9,927 nucleotides of DNA, from the NCBI GenBank assembly GCA_018701055.1, contig JABIUH010000489.1:1-9927 (forward strand). The letters are read 5' to 3'. The DNA comes from Woeseia sp. GTDB lineage: Bacteria; Pseudomonadota; Gammaproteobacteria; Steroidobacterales; Woeseiaceae. Position 1 is the first letter of the stretch, and each line of letters begins with the position of its first letter. Positions 7,417 through 9,927 of this stretch are shown here, piece after piece. The position numbers were made by a program, and so were the translations under genes. The notes under the pieces are model-generated. The model saw only the letters and a list, made by a program, of their open reading frames with translations, had not been told where the DNA came from and searched no databases.

Positions 7417-7908
7417 ATGATTGAGCACACAGAAACTCTTCACACCATTGCTCAGGTTGCAATCACGCTGATTGGATTTAGTGGGATCGTAATCGTAATC
7501 GGTGATCGGGCGCTCTCGAAATGGACGCATGAGGAATCTGCGAGTTTCTTTGGACTAATTGCGCCGACTCTCACAGCATTGGTCAGCAGTTTTATACCTA
7601 TATTGGTCGGAATGTTGACGGATATGCCTGAAGTTACCTGGAGAATCGCAAACCTGTTTATCGGTGTTCTACATCTGGCCAATATCCTGGCGTTCTACAT
7701 GGGCACCAAAAATGCTAAAAAAACGCTTGGTCAAAACATAAATGGAATGATTGGAGCGTTGACCATAATGGCGCACCTGCTTGCCTCAGTCGGTCTATTG
7801 CCGTGGCTAATTCCCATATTCCTATTTGGGTTGCTCCAGCAGCTTTGGATCGGAATTCTCAATTTTCTTTTGTTACTCAATACGCGTGTAGGCGACCCCG
7901 TTAGTTAA
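7417..7908 (+). CDS. Small polytopic inner-membrane protein, unknown function
   Basis: This 163-residue protein has four or five predicted membrane spans, at about residues 10-29, 44-66, 76-94, 108-126 and 130-153, and short hydrophilic ends. The opening (HTIAQVAITLIGFSGIVIVI) resembles a widespread group of uncharacterised bacterial membrane proteins starting with 'IAQVAIxLIGFSGIV'. I know no assigned function and see no catalytic motif. The start is ATG at 7417. AGGAGG at 7397-7402 is a good ribosome site but lies 14 bases away, longer than usual, and there is no better in-frame start nearby. The gene stands alone, with long noncoding stretches on both sides, and nothing suggests an operon. 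Its frame is clean and it is probably a real gene. Confidence 0.78.
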   Translation: MIEHTETLHTIAQVAITLIGFSGIVIVIGDRALSKWTHEESASFFGLIAPTLTALVSSFIPILVGMLTDMPEVTWRIANLFIGVLHLANILAFYMGTKNAKKTLGQNINGMIGALTIMAHLLASVGLLPWLIPIFLFGLLQQLWIGILNFLLLLNTRVGDPVS

Positions 7909-7931
7909 ATTATCGCACTGTCTGCTTTTGG

Positions 7932-8029
7932 TCGAGGCGGTGTGAAAAGAGCAATGCAATTGAATCAGCGTTTTATGAATTGCTTCGCTGCGCTCGCAAT
8001 GACGAATCGGTAGTTTCTCACAGCCTCGG
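7932..8029. repeat. MITE-like element: terminal inverted repeats around a central palindrome
   Basis: CGAGGCGGTGTGAAA (7933-7947) and the reverse complement of 8014-8028, CGAGGCTGTGAGAAA, agree at 13 of 15 positions. They enclose an imperfect palindrome at 7979-8000 with ATTGC and GCAAT ends and a core TTCGCTGCGCTCG. The whole is about 98 bp, has no coding capacity, and lies just after the membrane-protein gene. Short elements of this shape are usually non-autonomous insertion elements moved by a transposase elsewhere. No clear target-site duplication is visible. It could also act as a bidirectional terminator for the gene upstream. Confidence 0.5.
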
Positions 8030-8204
8030 TTGTTAGCGGACGGTCAGTTTTCGAAACTTGAGTAATCTGAATATCCACTTTTGGTGAAAGCCGGCATTGT
8101 TAGTGGAACGCGGCTCCGATGGAACGTCAGGCGGGCGCCTGCGTCGTTGTATTATCAAGGCGCAACGCTTACTGTCGCACTCGCTATCTTATTTGGAGAA
8201 TGAA

Positions 8205-8399
8205 TTGTCGAATCTGACATTAGAGAGAATTGAGCAAGAGTTAAGGTTGTTGAATGCCAATATGGCTGAGGCGAACGATATCGCAATGCTGGCAGCCTAC
8301 TCTTCAATGCCCGCGGACCTTGCTGAGGATAGCAGGCAGGCATTGCGTCGGCTGCGTGATAAAATGATGGAGCGTGCCAAGACGCGCGCGGATCTTTAA
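8205..8399 (+). CDS. Small helical hypothetical protein
   Basis: This is a 64-residue product, not recognised. It is rich in Leu, Ala, Glu and Arg with heptad-like spacing (LERIEQELRLLNANMAEAND, then LAEDSRQALRRLRDKMMERA), so it is probably almost wholly alpha-helical and cytoplasmic. There is no signal peptide, membrane span or cysteine pattern. I chose TTG at 8205 because GGAG (8195-8198) lies six bases upstream. The frame is open back to a TTG at 8097, but that upstream stretch has no ribosome site and an unremarkable basic composition. Neighbours are a MITE-like element and a broken esterase, so no functional context is available. It could be a remnant or a chance frame. Confidence 0.5.
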   Translation: MSNLTLERIEQELRLLNANMAEANDIAMLAAYSSMPADLAEDSRQALRRLRDKMMERAKTRADL

Positions 8400-8535
8400 C
8401 GCTTACCGACAAACGGTGTTCACTATGATTTGGACGGTATTAGGCGCAATTCAGGAGAGGGGGCTGCAAATGATCCGAAGCGGACGCTTAGAATTATCGA
8501 GCATTTAAAAGATAAGCGTTAATGAGAAGCGGAAA

Positions 8536-8875
8536 ATGACAGAACCTGTCTCTCGAAGAAATTTTATAAAGGACCGTATCGACCGCGGCAGTCGCGTCTG
8601 CAGTTGGCTTGATATTGCCGCAGTCAGCCAACTCGCAATTGAAAGCGACTAGGCTTGCGATAATTTCGAACGCAGAAGCGTTTTCTCTGCAGGGGCCCGC
8701 AGGTCGTGCATTCATAATTCGGGTGTCTCATCCGCACGCCGACGATCCAAACCTGACACTGTCGATTAAGAGCCGCAAGTCTGTGCGGATTTACGTCTTG
8801 GATGGTGGTGGCACGTTCGGTCTGTTTGCGACTATTACGAGATACATGCAATGGGGTGGCGAACTACCGCCTTAA
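8536..8875 (+). pseudogene. N-terminal stump of a Tat-exported alpha/beta-hydrolase esterase, frameshifted
   Basis: An ATG at 8536 starts MTEPVSRRNFIK, a twin-arginine motif (S-R-R-x-F-I-K). The hydrophobic part of the signal continues in another frame from 8573 (TVSTAAVASAVGLILPQSAN) and runs on to the stop at 8873-8875. One extra G, or two lost bases, at 8571-8573 would explain this. The mature part resembles the start of the Fes/IroE-like esterases (PF00756): GRAFIIRVSHPH, then VRIYVLDGGGTFG, then YMQWGGELPP, where the family normally continues into a (V)VGIGYP strand and the GxSxGG nucleophile. All catalytic residues are missing. The protein stops exactly at the end of the convergent amine-oxidase gene, suggesting a deletion joined the two. 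Identification is by motif memory. Confidence 0.72.
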
Positions 8876-9927
8876 GCACTCACCGCACTTGCGTGGATTT
8901 TCTCAATCTGCGTCCACGCTGATTCGATGGCGCCTACCTGCCATCCTGCCAGTCCGCTAACGTAGTCGCCCGAGAAATAAATTCTACCCTGTGGCTCTCG
9001 TAATACGGGTATGTGCTTGTCCCGATCCGGCGGCGACCAGGTCGACCATCCCGCTTCGGTATAGCGAGTGTTATGCCACGTGATCGAGAAAGCCTTGTTA
9101 TCGTAGTGTTTGCGAAACTGTCCGGGATGAATGCGCTCGCTGCGTCCGATCGCCTGCTCGACTTGTTCGTCCAATGAGAGCTCACCGAAACCAACGGCTG
9201 GTCGACCAATCGGATAGGCGCTTTTGATTACGCCCTTTTTGCCGAAGTAGCCGTAGGACGGATATATAACAGTATGCCCTGGAATGCCGAGCGTACTTGA
9301 GCCCCCGTAGATGTTGTCGTCTTCTTCCCAGAAGCGCCGGTTCATCTGCAGTGCTAACTTGCCGACGGTCATTTTTCCAGGCGCAGCCACCGCTTCTTTG
9401 CATTGATCTGACAAATCCATCGGAAGTTTCGTGAGTACGGCGAGGGGAATGGTGGTGATGCAGTAGTCCGCTTTCGCAACCCGCATGTTCCCGCTAATCG
9501 TGTCGCGATAAGGGACCAAGACACCGTTATCGTTTTGCCGCAGTTCCTGAACCTCGGCGTTGAAGGTGATCTTGTCGCCCACCTCACGCTCGAAGCCACG
9601 CGCGATATTATCCATACCGCCGATGGGCTGGTACATCGTGTGCGGGTGGTCGATCGTGGTGACCCCCTGAAAAGAATTTCCAAGTCCCGATTGCAGAATT
9701 TCTTTAAATGCCAATGCCTCTGAAGGTGTGTTCGGGCCGTTCGCACCCATCACATCGAATTTTGTGAGCCCTCGATGCAGTGTGCCCTCATAACTGAAAT
9801 TTCGTGCGTTCAAGAAACCTTCGCGAATGAGGTAGTCGACCAGTCGCTCCCGGTCCTGATTATCGAGTTCCTTATCAAGCGCACCTTGATCGGTGAGTTT
9901 AGCGAGCAACTCGGCAGTATAGCCACG
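8872..9927 (-). CDS. FAD-dependent flavin amine oxidase, C-terminal part (continues past right edge)
   Basis: The last 351 residues of a flavin monoamine oxidase-type enzyme are visible; the N-terminal Rossmann FAD motif lies outside the window. These enzymes oxidise amines to imines using FAD and oxygen. Key features: a substrate-domain region with HPHTMYQPIGGMDNIARG; the FAD-fold strand CITTIPLAVLTKLP; and near the end RIYFSGDYVSGLAGWQVGAI followed by ESA, the conserved C-terminal FAD-binding segment (GD..S...GW..GAIES). An aromatic Trp-Ser-Thr-Trp segment precedes it, as in the family. The gene ends with TAA at 8874-8872, overlapping the stop of the esterase stump. The frame is open to the right edge. 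A TTG at 9909 is internal, not a start. Substrate cannot be deduced. Confidence 0.9.
   Translation of the reverse strand, partial: RGYTAELLAKLTDQGALDKELDNQDRERLVDYLIREGFLNARNFSYEGTLHRGLTKFDVMGANGPNTPSEALAFKEILQSGLGNSFQGVTTIDHPHTMYQPIGGMDNIARGFEREVGDKITFNAEVQELRQNDNGVLVPYRDTISGNMRVAKADYCITTIPLAVLTKLPMDLSDQCKEAVAAPGKMTVGKLALQMNRRFWEEDDNIYGGSSTLGIPGHTVIYPSYGYFGKKGVIKSAYPIGRPAVGFGELSLDEQVEQAIGRSERIHPGQFRKHYDNKAFSITWHNTRYTEAGWSTWSPPDRDKHIPVLREPQGRIYFSGDYVSGLAGWQVGAIESAWTQIEKIHASAVSA

Noticed and set aside
1..9927. CRISPR array, toxin-antitoxin pair, phage genes or defence island
   Set aside because: No regularly spaced repeats, no paired small overlapping genes of known type, no structural phage genes. 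RecQ here looks like the ordinary housekeeping helicase.

Overview
The window looks like bacterial chromosome, most likely from a gammaproteobacterium. I base that on the recQ/engB gene types, a DUF5916 outer-membrane protein, Tat-exported enzymes and sigma70-like signals; the lineage is inference and no rRNA or tRNA is present to fix it. Three long reading frames are clean over 1-2.4 kb (recQ, the DUF5916 gene and the amine oxidase). The many frameshifts and stops elsewhere are therefore more likely real gene decay than poor sequence. Several genes appear to start with TTG.

Layout. Positions 1-958 (minus) hold the N-terminal 319 residues of a GAF-domain sensor histidine kinase that runs off the left edge. 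Positions 981-2600 are a gene graveyard. It contains a broken glycosyltransferase (minus, 981-1300), a REP-associated/Y1-type transposase remnant (plus, about 1417-1575), a GC-rich block of hairpins and direct repeats (1836-1980), and a multiply broken engB GTPase (minus, 2018 to about 2600) that has lost its P-loop. Positions 2624-4450 carry a full-length RecQ helicase. After a strong sigma70-like promoter (4488-4515) comes a large secreted CBM9-like/beta-barrel protein of the DUF5916 family (4587-6992).

Positions 6993-8535 are sparsely coding. They hold a 424-bp spacer with one hairpin, a small polytopic membrane protein (7417-7908), a MITE-like inverted-repeat element (7932-8029) and a very small helical protein (8205-8399). 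Positions 8536-8875 carry the N-terminal stump of a Tat-exported esterase, frameshifted inside its signal peptide. It ends exactly where a convergent flavin amine oxidase (minus, 8872 to the right edge) also ends.

The genes do not form an obvious pathway. The intact ones are a sensor kinase, a DNA-repair helicase, an envelope protein and an oxidase, separated by debris of deletions and mobile-element activity. I found no convincing new multi-gene system. The most informative features are the decayed genes and repeat elements, which simple ORF calling would miss or misname.
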